A stretch of 64,000 nt of DNA from Reinekea forsetii (GTDB taxonomy: Bacteria; Pseudomonadota; Gammaproteobacteria; Pseudomonadales; Natronospirillaceae). Location: positions 1 through 64,000 of the forward strand of contig NZ_CP011797.1 in assembly GCF_002795845.1 (NCBI RefSeq), in the 5' to 3' direction. Positions 12,277-21,113 of the stretch are shown piece after piece; positions within the stretch are counted from its first letter, which is position 1; every line of letters starts with the position of its first letter. The position numbers and the translations under genes were made by a program. The notes beneath the pieces were generated by a model that was not told where the DNA came from, did not search any database, and saw nothing but the letters and a program-made list of their open reading frames with translations.

Positions 12277-12939
12277 ATGAAAGTTTCTATGCAACCTATT
12301 AAATACGACTCCGCCGATTTTTTTATCAGCGCCCAAAAATATTCCCAATGCCCGGCCGATACCGGCTCCGAAGTCGCGTTTGCGGGTCGTTCGAATGCCG
12401 GAAAAAGCTCCGCGATGAATGCCCTCACGCGTAACTCCAAATTGGCGCGGACCTCGAAGACGCCAGGGCGTACGCAGCTATTGAACTTTTTTACCCTAAA
12501 CGGCGGGGACTATCGACTGGTCGATCTACCCGGTTACGGTTTTGCCAAGGTCAATCGGACCATGAAGGCCGATTGGGAAGAAAATATTGGTGAATACCTC
12601 GCGGAACGCTGCAGCTTAAAGGGCGTGGTGCTGGTTATGGATATTCGCCATCCGATGACCGAATTCGACAATCGTATGGTGCAATGGGCGATCGAAGCGG
12701 AAATGCCGATGCGAATTTTGCTCACCAAGTCCGACAAACTCAAGAAAGGCCCGGCTAAAAATACTTTTTTAAAAATTCGTAGCGAATTGCAATCTCGTGC
12801 ACCCTGGTTGAGCGTACAAACCTACAGCTCATTGAAAAAAGAAGGCATCGTTGAGCTAAACGAATGGCTTACCGGACAATTGGTCGAGCCTACCGAAGGG
12901 GAGACCGATAGCGCGGCGCTGGTAGCCCCGCTGGGCTAG
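12277..12939 (+). CDS. engB: Ribosome-biogenesis GTP-binding protein EngB (YsxC/YihA)
   Basis: EngB is an essential small GTPase for 50S subunit assembly. All G motifs are present: G1 GRSNAGKSS, G2 TPGRTQ, G3 DLPGYG, G4 TKSDK and a G5-like YSSLKKEG. The product is about 220 residues, as usual. The start is either ATG 12277 or ATG 12289 (MQPIKYD); no clear ribosome-binding site decides between them. A possible -10 box TACAAT lies about 25 nt upstream. It is divergent from cytochrome c4. Confidence 0.95.
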   Translation: MKVSMQPIKYDSADFFISAQKYSQCPADTGSEVAFAGRSNAGKSSAMNALTRNSKLARTSKTPGRTQLLNFFTLNGGDYRLVDLPGYGFAKVNRTMKADWEENIGEYLAERCSLKGVVLVMDIRHPMTEFDNRMVQWAIEAEMPMRILLTKSDKLKKGPAKNTFLKIRSELQSRAPWLSVQTYSSLKKEGIVELNEWLTGQLVEPTEGETDSAALVAPLG

Positions 12940-13044
12940 CATTGGAAGTCGGCGAATTGCTTTCGCCGGCTCATTTCGAGCCATTTGGACAATGACGTCC
13001 GTGTCTGGGCTGGGTATACTAGCCGCTTTTATTGGCAACTTTTA

Positions 13045-13275
13045 ATGAAGAAACGATTTATTGCCGGAGTGGTTTGCCCAAAATGTGGTGCCCTAGATAC
13101 CATTATGGCGGTGAATGACACAGAGCAACAGGTGTTGATTCGCGACTGTATTGACTGCGGTTTTACCGATCGGTTGAGCACCGGGGTCAACGAACCCAAA
13201 GAAATGTCCACTCGGGTCACCGCCGACGAGCAATATGTTGACGCTGCGGTGCAAGTTATCAAAATCATTCAGTAA
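13045..13275 (+). CDS. YheV-like small zinc-ribbon protein
   Basis: A 76-residue protein that opens KKRFIAGVVCPKCGALDT like E. coli YheV and has two CxxC knuckles (CPKC and CIDC), suggesting one bound zinc. The function is unknown. The start is the ATG followed by KKRF. The gene lies between engB and purE, 15 nt before purE, and may be cotranscribed with it. A TATACT hexamer at 13015-13020 is a possible -10 box. Confidence 0.8.
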   Translation: MKKRFIAGVVCPKCGALDTIMAVNDTEQQVLIRDCIDCGFTDRLSTGVNEPKEMSTRVTADEQYVDAAVQVIKIIQ

Positions 13276-13290
13276 AGAAGGAAAGCTGCA

Positions 13291-13812
13291 TTGAGTGCAA
13301 CTCCCACCGCTACATCAGATCCGGTTCGAGTCGGGGTAATTATGGGCTCCCAGTCTGACTGGGCGACCATGATCCATACGTCAGAAACCCTAACCGAATT
13401 AGGCATTGGTCACGAATGCCGAGTGGTCTCGGCTCATCGTACGCCGGACCTGTTATTTGATTACGCCGACAGTGCTGAGCAGCGCGGCTTGGCCGTGATT
13501 ATTGCCGGTGCCGGCGGCGCAGCCCACCTGCCGGGCATGTGTGCCGCCAAAACCCATCTTCCCGTACTCGGAGTGCCAGTGCAAAGCAGTATGCTGAGCG
13601 GTGTCGATTCCTTGCTCAGTATTGTCCAAATGCCCGCCGGAATACCGACTGGTACCTTGGCTATTGGCAAGGCTGGCGCGATCAATGCGGCGTTGTTAGC
13701 GGCCAGTATCCTGTCGTTAGCAGATGCCGGGCTGCGGCAACGGCTGAAAACCTTTCGCAGTGAGCAAACTGAGCGCGTCTTGGCGCAACCGATTCCGGGG
13801 GTTTTACTGTGA
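13291..13812 (+). CDS. purE: N5-carboxyaminoimidazole ribonucleotide mutase PurE
   Basis: PurE converts N5-CAIR, the product of PurK, to CAIR in purine synthesis. The 173-residue product has the class I pattern: [22 protein letters not shown] with the catalytic His, [12 protein letters not shown] and GVPVQSS. The start is TTG, supported by AAGGA 8 nt upstream. The stop overlaps the purK GTG start by 4 nt (GTGA), indicating translational coupling. Confidence 0.95.
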   Translation: MSATPTATSDPVRVGVIMGSQSDWATMIHTSETLTELGIGHECRVVSAHRTPDLLFDYADSAEQRGLAVIIAGAGGAAHLPGMCAAKTHLPVLGVPVQSSMLSGVDSLLSIVQMPAGIPTGTLAIGKAGAINAALLAASILSLADAGLRQRLKTFRSEQTERVLAQPIPGVLL

Positions 13813-14897
13813 AGCTGGGTATTATTGGCGCCGGTCAATTAGGCCAGATGATGGCCCTTGCGGCCCGCCCGCTCGGCATTGATACGGCCTTTCTCGACCC
13901 GTCCGCGCAAGCCTGTGGTGGCCGCGTGGGGGAACTCTATTGTGCCGATTACGCCGATCCGACCGGTTTACAGCAATTGGCTGAGTTTGCCGATGTGATC
14001 AGTTTTGAATTTGAAAACGTGCCACCCGCCATTGTCGCAGAGCTCGCTCGCAGCCGACCGGTCTATCCACCGGCTGAGGCATTGGCCACGGCACGCGATA
14101 GATGGGCTGAAAAAACCCTGTTCCTGTCCCTAGGCATTGAGACGGCGCCCGTCGCCGAAGTCAATGATCAGGCCTCGCTGGTCGAGGCTGTGCGTCAGAT
14201 CGGTCTGCCGGCGGTTCTGAAAACCCGCACCCTGGGCTACGACGGTAAAGGCCAAAAGGTGCTGCGCGACGCCCAAGATGCAGCCGATACCTTTGCCGAA
14301 CTCGGTGGTGTGCCTCTTATTCTGGAAGGTTTTATTGATTTTGAATTCGAACTGTCCTGCATTGGTGTGCGCGATCAGAATGGCGCTTGCGTGTTTTATC
14401 CACTGATTCGCAATGAGCATCGCCAGGGTATCTTGCACCGAAGTCAGCCCATGCAGGACCCGCGCCTGCAGGCCTTGGCTGAACAGGCTGTCGAATCGGT
14501 GATGAGTGCACTAAACTATGTCGGTACCTTGGCGTTTGAGTTTTTTGTCCACAAGGGTCAGTTGATGGCCAACGAGATAGCGCCCCGAGTGCACAATTCC
14601 GGCCATTGGACTATCGAAGGCAGTCGTTGCAGTCAATTCGAAAACCACGTTCGAGCGGTCATGAATCTTCCCTTAGGCAGTACCGAAAGCGTTGGGCCTG
14701 TTGCGATGTATAATGTCATTGGCAAGCGCCCCGAGACGCAGGCGCTACTCGCGGTACCTGGATTGCATTGGCATGACTACGGCAAGTCCGAACGGCCCGG
14801 TCGGAAGATCGCCCATATCACAGTGACCGCTGCCAATGATGCACAACTGGCCGAGCGCTGTGCATCGGTGGAAGCGCTGCTTATTAACGATCTCTAA
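13809..14897 (+). CDS. purK: N5-carboxyaminoimidazole ribonucleotide synthase PurK
   Basis: An ATP-grasp ligase that makes N5-CAIR from AIR, ATP and bicarbonate. The 362-residue protein has an N-terminal nucleotide-fold GAGQLGQMM, the ATP-grasp core ([13 protein letters not shown]) and the metal-binding [14 protein letters not shown] motif near residue 255. The start is GTG inside the purE stop. The product feeds directly into PurE. Confidence 0.95.
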   Translation: MKLGIIGAGQLGQMMALAARPLGIDTAFLDPSAQACGGRVGELYCADYADPTGLQQLAEFADVISFEFENVPPAIVAELARSRPVYPPAEALATARDRWAEKTLFLSLGIETAPVAEVNDQASLVEAVRQIGLPAVLKTRTLGYDGKGQKVLRDAQDAADTFAELGGVPLILEGFIDFEFELSCIGVRDQNGACVFYPLIRNEHRQGILHRSQPMQDPRLQALAEQAVESVMSALNYVGTLAFEFFVHKGQLMANEIAPRVHNSGHWTIEGSRCSQFENHVRAVMNLPLGSTESVGPVAMYNVIGKRPETQALLAVPGLHWHDYGKSERPGRKIAHITVTAANDAQLAERCASVEALLINDL

Positions 14898-15216
14898 CCA
14901 AATCAAAGGTTATGAGATGGTTTATAGGGTGCAAATGAGCCATTTTGGGGCGTTTTTTTGTCCGACGGTCATTAAGTGCGCTAAAAGTGAAAATAAATAC
15001 AGTCCATTTTTACAACCTAACTCATTGTTTTAATTGAATAAATTTTAATATATCGCAACAATCTATGAAAGCAGTGTGTTATCAGGCTTGGGCTTTAAAA
15101 AAAACACTGTTTATACTGCCCGGGATTTAGTCTTAATAGTTTGCCCAGAGGTGCGCGATATAACGGTCGCGCGCCTTTGAAAGAGCTCCCAATATAAATA
15201 AGGTAAGAGGTAAGAT
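14898..15216 (+). promoter_or_regulatory. Intergenic region with candidate cox promoter
   Basis: A 319-bp AT-rich gap without a credible gene. A sigma-70-like promoter is visible: TTGGGC (15088-15093), an 18-nt spacer and TATACT (15112-15117). Downstream in the untranslated leader, GCGCGA (15153-15158) and TCGCGC (15167-15172) form a small hairpin. The ribosome-binding site of coxB (AGAGG) lies at the end. No terminator for purK is obvious. Confidence 0.45.
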
Positions 15217-16356
15217 ATGCCAACTAAGCTGTTTCGTCGCGGCATGTTGCTGTTTGCTACGCTGCTGGCCACTTTGGCCCAAGCGGATCTTAAACTGAAC
15301 ATGACCCGAGGTGTCACCGACATCAGCAATGAAGTCTATGGTCTCCATATGTTGATATTCTGGGTGTGTGTCGTCATCGGCATCATCGTTTTCGGTGTGA
15401 TGGGCTATTCCATTGTGATGCATCGCAAATCCAGAGGCGCGGTTGCCGACAACTTCCATGAAAGTGTCAAGGTGGAGTTGTTATGGACCATATTGCCGGC
15501 CATTGTCGTTATCGCCATCGGTTATCGTGCGTTTTTCACGCTCGAGAAGATGTACGATTTTGACGATTCGGACATGACCGTCGAGATCGTCGGTTATCAG
15601 TGGAAATGGCGTTATTCCTATCTTGGCGGTGATGCCGCGGAGCGAGTGACTTACTTCTCTAGCCTGGCCACACCGCGCGACCAGATAAATGGCCTAACCA
15701 CCAAGGGCGAGAACTACCTGCTCGAGGTTGATGAGCCGTTGGTCTTGCCGATCGGCATGAAAATCCGATTCGTGATTTCGTCGGCCGACGTTATCCACAG
15801 CTGGTGGGTGCCGCAATTGGCTGTCAAGAAAGACGCCATACCCGGTATCGTCAATGAATCCTGGACCCATATTAATGAACCCGGCACCTACCGCGGCCAG
15901 TGTACTGAGCTCTGCGGTAAGGACCATGGCTTTATGCCCATCGTCGTCGAAGCGCTGCCGCAGGCTGAATTCGACACCTGGTTAGCCGCCAAGAAGGTTG
16001 AGACGCGCAAGTTGGCCGAGCTCACCCAGAAAGATTGGACCTATGATGAGTTGATGGAGCTGGGTGAAAGCGCCTATGTGAAAAACTGTGCCGCCTGCCA
16101 CCAGGTTGATGGTAGCGGTATAGCCGGTGTGTTCCCAGCATTGAAAAACAGCGTCATCGCGCTTGGCCCAGTTGAAGACCATATCGATATAGTGGTTAAC
16201 GGTTCGCGCAACAACGCGGCCATGGCGGCCTACGGCGCGCAATTAAGTGAGGTGGATATGGCTGCCATCATTACCTACGAGCGTAATGCCTGGGGCAATG
16301 ACACGGGTGACGTTGTGACCCCTGTTGATATTCTCAATTATAATGCTGGCCAATAG
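15217..16356 (+). CDS. coxB: Cytochrome c oxidase subunit II with fused cytochrome c domain
   Basis: Subunit II accepts electrons at the CuA centre. The 379-residue protein has a signal peptide, two transmembrane helices (about 40-65 and 85-108), and a periplasmic cupredoxin domain with CuA ligands His194, Cys229, Cys233, His237 and Met240 (motif GQCTELCGKDHGFM). A C-terminal cytochrome c domain carries heme motif CAACH at 291-295. This fusion type is called the caa3 arrangement when subunit II itself carries the cytochrome c. It is the first gene of the cox cluster, 10 nt before coxA. Confidence 0.96.
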   Translation: MPTKLFRRGMLLFATLLATLAQADLKLNMTRGVTDISNEVYGLHMLIFWVCVVIGIIVFGVMGYSIVMHRKSRGAVADNFHESVKVELLWTILPAIVVIAIGYRAFFTLEKMYDFDDSDMTVEIVGYQWKWRYSYLGGDAAERVTYFSSLATPRDQINGLTTKGENYLLEVDEPLVLPIGMKIRFVISSADVIHSWWVPQLAVKKDAIPGIVNESWTHINEPGTYRGQCTELCGKDHGFMPIVVEALPQAEFDTWLAAKKVETRKLAELTQKDWTYDELMELGESAYVKNCAACHQVDGSGIAGVFPALKNSVIALGPVEDHIDIVVNGSRNNAAMAAYGAQLSEVDMAAIITYERNAWGNDTGDVVTPVDILNYNAGQ

Positions 16357-16366
16357 GAGGTCTGTT

Positions 16367-17953
16367 ATGACGACTACAACTGATCACCACGATCACGACC
16401 ATGAGCATCATGGTCCGGCCAAGGGCTTGACCCGTTGGATCTATACTACGAACCATAAAGATATCGGTACGCTCTACCTGTGGTTCAGCTTCGCGATGTT
16501 CTTCCTTGGCGGACTCTTCGCCATGGTGATCCGTGCCGAATTGTTTCAGCCCGGTTTGCAGCTTATTCAGCCGGAATTTTTCAATCAGATGACCACCATG
16601 CACGGTTTAATCATGGTGTTCGGTGCGGTGATGCCGGCCTTTGTCGGCCTGGCAAACTGGATGATTCCGATGATGATCGGTGCGCCGGACATGGCCCTGC
16701 CGCGCATGAACAATCTGAGTTTCTGGATTTTGCCCTTTGCCTTCGCAATGCTTACCAGCACTCTGTTTATGACCGGTGGTGCACCTAACTTCGGCTGGAC
16801 ATTCTACGCGCCGCTGTCAACGACCTACGCACCGCCGAGTGTGACCTACTTCATTTTTGCCATTCACTTGATGGGTGCCAGTTCTATCATGGGTGCGATC
16901 AATGTGATCGCAACCATCCTGAACATGCGCGCACCGGGCATGACCTGGATGAAGTTGCCACTCTTTGTCTGGACCTGGTTGATTACCGCCTTCTTGCTGA
17001 TTGCGGTTATGCCGGTGTTAGCTGGCGTCGTGACCATGATGTTGATGGATATTCACTTTGGCACGTCGTTCTTTAACGCCGCGGGCGGCGGTTCTCCGGT
17101 ATTGTTCCAGCATCTGTTCTGGTTCTTCGGTCACCCCGAAGTGTACATCATGATTCTGCCGGCCTTTGGTATCGTGTCCGCTATTATCCCAACCTTTGCG
17201 CGTAAGAAGCTGTTTGGTTACAGCTCCATGGTTTATGCCACCTCGTCGATCGCTTTGTTGAGCTTCATCGTCTGGGCGCACCATATGTTCACCGTCGGCA
17301 TTCCCTTTGCCGGTGAGTTGTTCTTTATGGCCGCTACCATGCTGATTGCCGTGCCGACTGGCGTGAAGGTGTTTAACTGGGTCACGACCATGTTCCGCGG
17401 CTCACTAACCTTCGAAACACCGATGCTGTTCTCCATAGCCTTCGTGGTGTTGTTCTCCATTGGTGGTTTTTCCGGTTTAATGCTCGCGGTTGCACCGGCT
17501 GATTTCCAATATCACGATACTTACTTCGTGGTGGCACACTTTCACTACGTCCTAGTGCCCGGCGCTATCTTTTCCATTATGGCGTCTGTTTACTACTGGC
17601 TGCCTAAGTGGAGCGGTCGGATGTATAACGAGACCTTAGGTAAGACTCATTTCTGGCTCAGTTTTGTCGGCGTTAACGTGACCTTCTTTCCGCAGCACTT
17701 TGTCGGTCTCGCGGGTATGCCTCGTCGAATCCCGGACTACTCGGCCCAGTTTGCCGACATCAATATGATTTCCAGCATGGGCGCGTTTCTATTTGGTGCC
17801 AGTCAGCTGTTGTTCTTGTTTGTCGTCATTCATACCATTGTAGCGGGCAAGAAAGCGCCAGCGAAACCGTGGGAAGGTGCCGAAGGTCTGGAATGGGAAG
17901 TCGCGTCACCAGCGCCCTACCATACGTTCACAACACCACCGAAAATTGATTAA
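16367..17953 (+). CDS. coxA: Cytochrome c oxidase subunit I
   Basis: The catalytic subunit, with heme a and the heme a3-CuB oxygen-reducing site, and a proton pump. It is 528 residues with about 12 membrane helices. Motifs: WFFGHPEVYIMILP (CuB His and the cross-linked His-Tyr pair), HHMFTVG (two CuB ligands), and HFHYVLVPGA (heme ligands). The N-terminus is rich in His and Asp (HHDHDHEHH at about 6-14), an unusual possible metal-binding tail. The ATG at 16367 has a perfect AGGAGG six nt upstream. Confidence 0.97.
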   Translation: MTTTTDHHDHDHEHHGPAKGLTRWIYTTNHKDIGTLYLWFSFAMFFLGGLFAMVIRAELFQPGLQLIQPEFFNQMTTMHGLIMVFGAVMPAFVGLANWMIPMMIGAPDMALPRMNNLSFWILPFAFAMLTSTLFMTGGAPNFGWTFYAPLSTTYAPPSVTYFIFAIHLMGASSIMGAINVIATILNMRAPGMTWMKLPLFVWTWLITAFLLIAVMPVLAGVVTMMLMDIHFGTSFFNAAGGGSPVLFQHLFWFFGHPEVYIMILPAFGIVSAIIPTFARKKLFGYSSMVYATSSIALLSFIVWAHHMFTVGIPFAGELFFMAATMLIAVPTGVKVFNWVTTMFRGSLTFETPMLFSIAFVVLFSIGGFSGLMLAVAPADFQYHDTYFVVAHFHYVLVPGAIFSIMASVYYWLPKWSGRMYNETLGKTHFWLSFVGVNVTFFPQHFVGLAGMPRRIPDYSAQFADINMISSMGAFLFGASQLLFLFVVIHTIVAGKKAPAKPWEGAEGLEWEVASPAPYHTFTTPPKID

Positions 17954-17970
17954 TAGCAAAGGGCCTAGAC

Positions 17971-18531
17971 ATGACTGAGCAGCAACAACCGCCACGTAGC
18001 CATATCAAGGTCGTAATGGTGTCTATTGGCACGGTGATCGGTATGTTGCTGTTTGTCTATTACGGCTTACGCCCGCTGTATTTCTTAATTTGTGAATGGA
18101 CCGGCATTACCGGCAGCAGTTTTGACCAAGCCGAAGCGCAACCCTTTGTCGTGCAGGAAGATCGGCCGATAAAGGTGCAGTTTTTGGCCCTAAACAATGC
18201 CGCCATGTCGTGGCAGTTTCACGCCGTGGACAGCGAAGTAATCGCTTATCCGGGTGAGGTCGTTCAGGTCAGCTACTATGCCCGCAACGCCAGTCAACGT
18301 GACATGGTTGGGCAAGCGGTACCGAGCCTGTCGCCCTTTGAAGCGACCGGTTATTTTAGCAAGACCGAGTGCTTCTGTTTCAACCAACAGCCGTTGGCAG
18401 CCGGTGAAGACGCCGAACTGGGCTTGGTGTTTCAGATTGATCCTGACCTACCCGATTGGGTGAAAACGATCAGTCTCACCTACACCCTGTTCGACGTCAC
18501 CGGGGAGATGGAAGTCTCGTTACTAGACTAG
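17971..18531 (+). CDS. ctaG: Cytochrome c oxidase assembly protein CtaG/Cox11
   Basis: A membrane-anchored copper chaperone that delivers copper to the CuB site of subunit I. The 186-residue product has one N-terminal transmembrane helix (about 14-38) and a periplasmic Ig-like domain with the copper-binding motif CFCF near residue 131. It follows coxA by 17 nt. The coxA-ctaG-coxC order is standard. Confidence 0.94.
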   Translation: MTEQQQPPRSHIKVVMVSIGTVIGMLLFVYYGLRPLYFLICEWTGITGSSFDQAEAQPFVVQEDRPIKVQFLALNNAAMSWQFHAVDSEVIAYPGEVVQVSYYARNASQRDMVGQAVPSLSPFEATGYFSKTECFCFNQQPLAAGEDAELGLVFQIDPDLPDWVKTISLTYTLFDVTGEMEVSLLD

Positions 18532-18608
18532 TTAAGACTTTGAAGAGGCTGCCGGGCATCGTTTGCCAGGGCAGCGATTGACTACAACACTAAATACTGG
18601 AGACTGAT

Positions 18609-19517
18609 ATGTCTGCATCGAGCGACAACCATGCTCAAGAACACGAAAGCTATTACGTCCCGGCCGAGAGTCGCATTCCGATCTTAATGGCCTTATCAAT
18701 GTTTTTGACCGTTTTTGGCGGCGGAACGCTGATTAACGCCGCGAGTCAGAAAGTCGATTCCAACGGTGAATGGATTATGTTTGCCGGTTTCTTAGGCTTG
18801 GCATTAGTGTTGTACACCTGGTTTTCCACGGTGATCCGTGAGAATCAAGCCGGCTTGAACGGTCACCAGCTGAAGAAGTCCTACGTCTGGGGCATGGGTT
18901 GGTTTATCTTTTCCGAGGTGATGTTTTTCCTAGCCTTCTTTGGTGGATTGTTTTACATCCGTCATTGGGTCGGTCCATGGCTCGGCGGCGAAGGCGATAA
19001 GGGTGTTACCAACTACCTCTATGAAGGCTTTAGCTACAGCTGGCCGATGCTGAGCAACCCGGATAATGTCCAGTTCCCAGGTGCTGAAGCCGTTATTGAC
19101 CCATGGCATCTGCCATTGCTCAATACGGTTCTGTTGATCACGTCCAGCGTAACCCTAAGCTTTGCGCATCATGCCTTGCGTAAGCAGCAGCGTCGACCGT
19201 TGAATATTTGGTTGGGCCTGACGGTTTTGTTAGGGGTCGTGTTCCTTTATTTCCAAGTTACCGAGTATGCCGAAGCCTATAACGAACTGGGCCTGACATT
19301 GAAGAGCGGTATCTATGGATCGACCTTCTTTATGCTGACCGGCTTTCACGGCGCCCACGTCACCATCGGCACCTTTATGTTGATGGTTCAGTTGGGACGT
19401 TCATTGAAGGGCCACTTTACCCCGGAAGATCATTTCGGCTTTGAAGCCTCTGCCTGGTATTGGCACTTTGTCGATGTCGTTTGGGTCTGCCTGTTCATCT
19501 TCGTGTATATTGTTTAA
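18609..19517 (+). CDS. coxC: Cytochrome c oxidase subunit III
   Basis: Subunit III stabilises the oxidase and channels oxygen. It is 302 residues with seven predicted membrane helices; the conserved SEVMFFLAFF helix and the terminal FGFEASAWYWHFVDVVWVCLF helix are clear. The length and an extra loop (WVGPWLGGEGDKG region) are typical of proteobacterial forms. A gap of 77 nt from ctaG leaves room for internal regulation. Confidence 0.95.
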   Translation: MSASSDNHAQEHESYYVPAESRIPILMALSMFLTVFGGGTLINAASQKVDSNGEWIMFAGFLGLALVLYTWFSTVIRENQAGLNGHQLKKSYVWGMGWFIFSEVMFFLAFFGGLFYIRHWVGPWLGGEGDKGVTNYLYEGFSYSWPMLSNPDNVQFPGAEAVIDPWHLPLLNTVLLITSSVTLSFAHHALRKQQRRPLNIWLGLTVLLGVVFLYFQVTEYAEAYNELGLTLKSGIYGSTFFMLTGFHGAHVTIGTFMLMVQLGRSLKGHFTPEDHFGFEASAWYWHFVDVVWVCLFIFVYIV

Positions 19518-19562
19518 CGCCCTATGATCCGTCGTGTTGGGGTGCAATCCATTGGATTGCCC

Positions 19563-19784
19563 CTAATATTGACCGCTCCATGGTGCACCGAAAGACAATT
19601 CACCGGTAACAAATCCAATCAGTATCACCAGTAGCATTGCTACTGCGATGCTTATTCGTAGGATCAGCCAATTAAAGGTGTTGGGTCGATCGGCATGACC
19701 TGCGTTGTTAAACAGCGATCCCAGGGCGCCGGATAAGGACACCAACATTGCAATCACTAATATAACTAGTATGACTTTAAACAT
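19563..19784 (-). CDS. DUF2909 twin-helix membrane protein
   Basis: A 73-residue protein with two hydrophobic helices (about 3-25 and 43-65) joined by a polar loop, as in the DUF2909 family often found inside cox clusters. The function is unknown. It is encoded opposite to its neighbours. AGGAG lies 5 nt before the ATG, so translation is well supported. Its ATG shares the CATG at 19782-19785 with the surf1 start codon on the other strand. Confidence 0.8.
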   Translation of the reverse strand: MFKVILVILVIAMLVSLSGALGSLFNNAGHADRPNTFNWLILRISIAVAMLLVILIGFVTGELSFGAPWSGQY

Positions 19785-20505
19785 GGACGCTCCTAAACAT
19801 TCGAATCAGCCGGGAAGGTTTCAACCTGGCCTGTGGTTATGGGTTTTTACAGCTTGTCTATTACCCTTGTTTATTGTTCTGGGCGGTTGGCAGCTTACCA
19901 GAGCCGCTGATAAAGCGCAGCTGCTCGACCTGGGCGAAGCTGAAGTGCTGATCTTTGATCAAATCGATTGGCAGGCCATCCCGTTGTATCGAGATGTCTT
20001 GGTTACCGGCCAGTTCAGTCAACCGATGGTATTTTTGCTCGATAATCAGACCCTAGCAGGTCAGTTTGGTTATGAAATTTGGTCCGTTGTGAACACATCA
20101 GCGGGTCATCTAGCGGTGTCCTTGGGTTGGTTGGCCGGCGACTATGATCGAAGCCAATTACCTTTGATAAAGCTGCCAGTAGGTCTGAGTGCGGGTCGCG
20201 TGACTCTGCGCCCAGCACCGAAGAATGCCCTGTTCGATGTCGATAGTAATCTGGCTCAGCCTGGCGCGACCGATCGCTGGGTGGTGCAGGGTCTAACAAC
20301 AGACTGGTTAGAGGCGCACCTTGGCGTCCCTGTGATAGGATTTGGGCAATTGATTGACAGCGCAGAGCAGGGCCTCGGGCCGAATATCTGGCAGCCATCG
20401 GTGATGACGCGGGCGAAACATTTAGCCTACGCCATCCAATGGTTTAGTATGGCCGTAGTATTGTTGTGCATGTTTCTATATGCCGGCTTTAAAAAAAATA
20501 ATTGA
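19783..20505 (+). CDS. SURF1 family oxidase assembly protein
   Basis: SURF1/Shy1 proteins assist heme a insertion into subunit I. The 240-residue product has transmembrane helices near residues 14-35 and 215-236 with a periplasmic domain between, the conserved GGWQLTRAADK after the first helix and AYAIQWFSMA at the second. The ATG at 19783 gives the normal N-terminus; an in-frame ATG at 19771 would add four residues. No ribosome-binding site is visible at either. Confidence 0.9.
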   Translation: MDAPKHSNQPGRFQPGLWLWVFTACLLPLFIVLGGWQLTRAADKAQLLDLGEAEVLIFDQIDWQAIPLYRDVLVTGQFSQPMVFLLDNQTLAGQFGYEIWSVVNTSAGHLAVSLGWLAGDYDRSQLPLIKLPVGLSAGRVTLRPAPKNALFDVDSNLAQPGATDRWVVQGLTTDWLEAHLGVPVIGFGQLIDSAEQGLGPNIWQPSVMTRAKHLAYAIQWFSMAVVLLCMFLYAGFKKNN

Positions 20506-20517
20506 GGGGTATATATT

Positions 20518-21108
20518 GTGAGTGAAGTATCGTCGTCAGGGGACGTGGAGGCTGTGCGTTATAGCCGGACCCAATTGCTGATTATTTTAATAACCCCCTT
20601 ACTGGTCCTGGTGGCATCCACAGCGCTCTATTTCAGTGGCCTAATGTTACCGGATGAGACCTCGAATAAGGGCATATTGTTGACGCCGGTCCTATCGGTT
20701 ACCGACCTGGGTTATCCAGAAGTCGTGATCGGTACCGAGCGGCATTGGACCCTGATTCAGCTCTCCCCTACCTGTGCGGACAGTTGTAGCGAACGCCTGT
20801 ATGAGCAACGTCAGATGCACATCGCCTTAGGCAAGCTGGAGTCGCGTATAGAACGGGTGCTGTTGACCCAGACGCCACTGGCACAAGACGAAGTCGTCCA
20901 GTACCCGCGCCTGCAGGTCCGAACGCTGGCCACCGATGACCTATCGGCAGAGTTGCTCAGTCGTATTCCGGCCGCAGACTTAGCCGACGATATCGTCTTC
21001 GTCGCTGACCCCTTTGGCAATATTATGCTGTATTTCACCAATGCCCATGATTACCGTGCCCAAATAAGTGATCTCAAGAAACTCCTTAAATTATCGACCA
21101 TCGGATAG
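20518..21108 (+). CDS. SCO-like thioredoxin-fold membrane protein of the cox cluster
   Basis: A 196-residue protein with one N-terminal membrane helix (about 18-42) and a periplasmic domain. Cys86 and Cys90 form a CxxxC spaced like that of SCO1 copper chaperones, after a beta strand (WTLIQLSP). The conserved SCO histidine is not evident; the corresponding strand reads VFVADPFGNIML. A homologue in the same place exists in Pseudomonas cox clusters. GTG start with GAGGGG about 8 nt upstream. A redox helper for CuA assembly is an inference. Confidence 0.75.
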   Translation: MSEVSSSGDVEAVRYSRTQLLIILITPLLVLVASTALYFSGLMLPDETSNKGILLTPVLSVTDLGYPEVVIGTERHWTLIQLSPTCADSCSERLYEQRQMHIALGKLESRIERVLLTQTPLAQDEVVQYPRLQVRTLATDDLSAELLSRIPAADLADDIVFVADPFGNIMLYFTNAHDYRAQISDLKKLLKLSTIG

Positions 21109-21113
21109 AGCGA

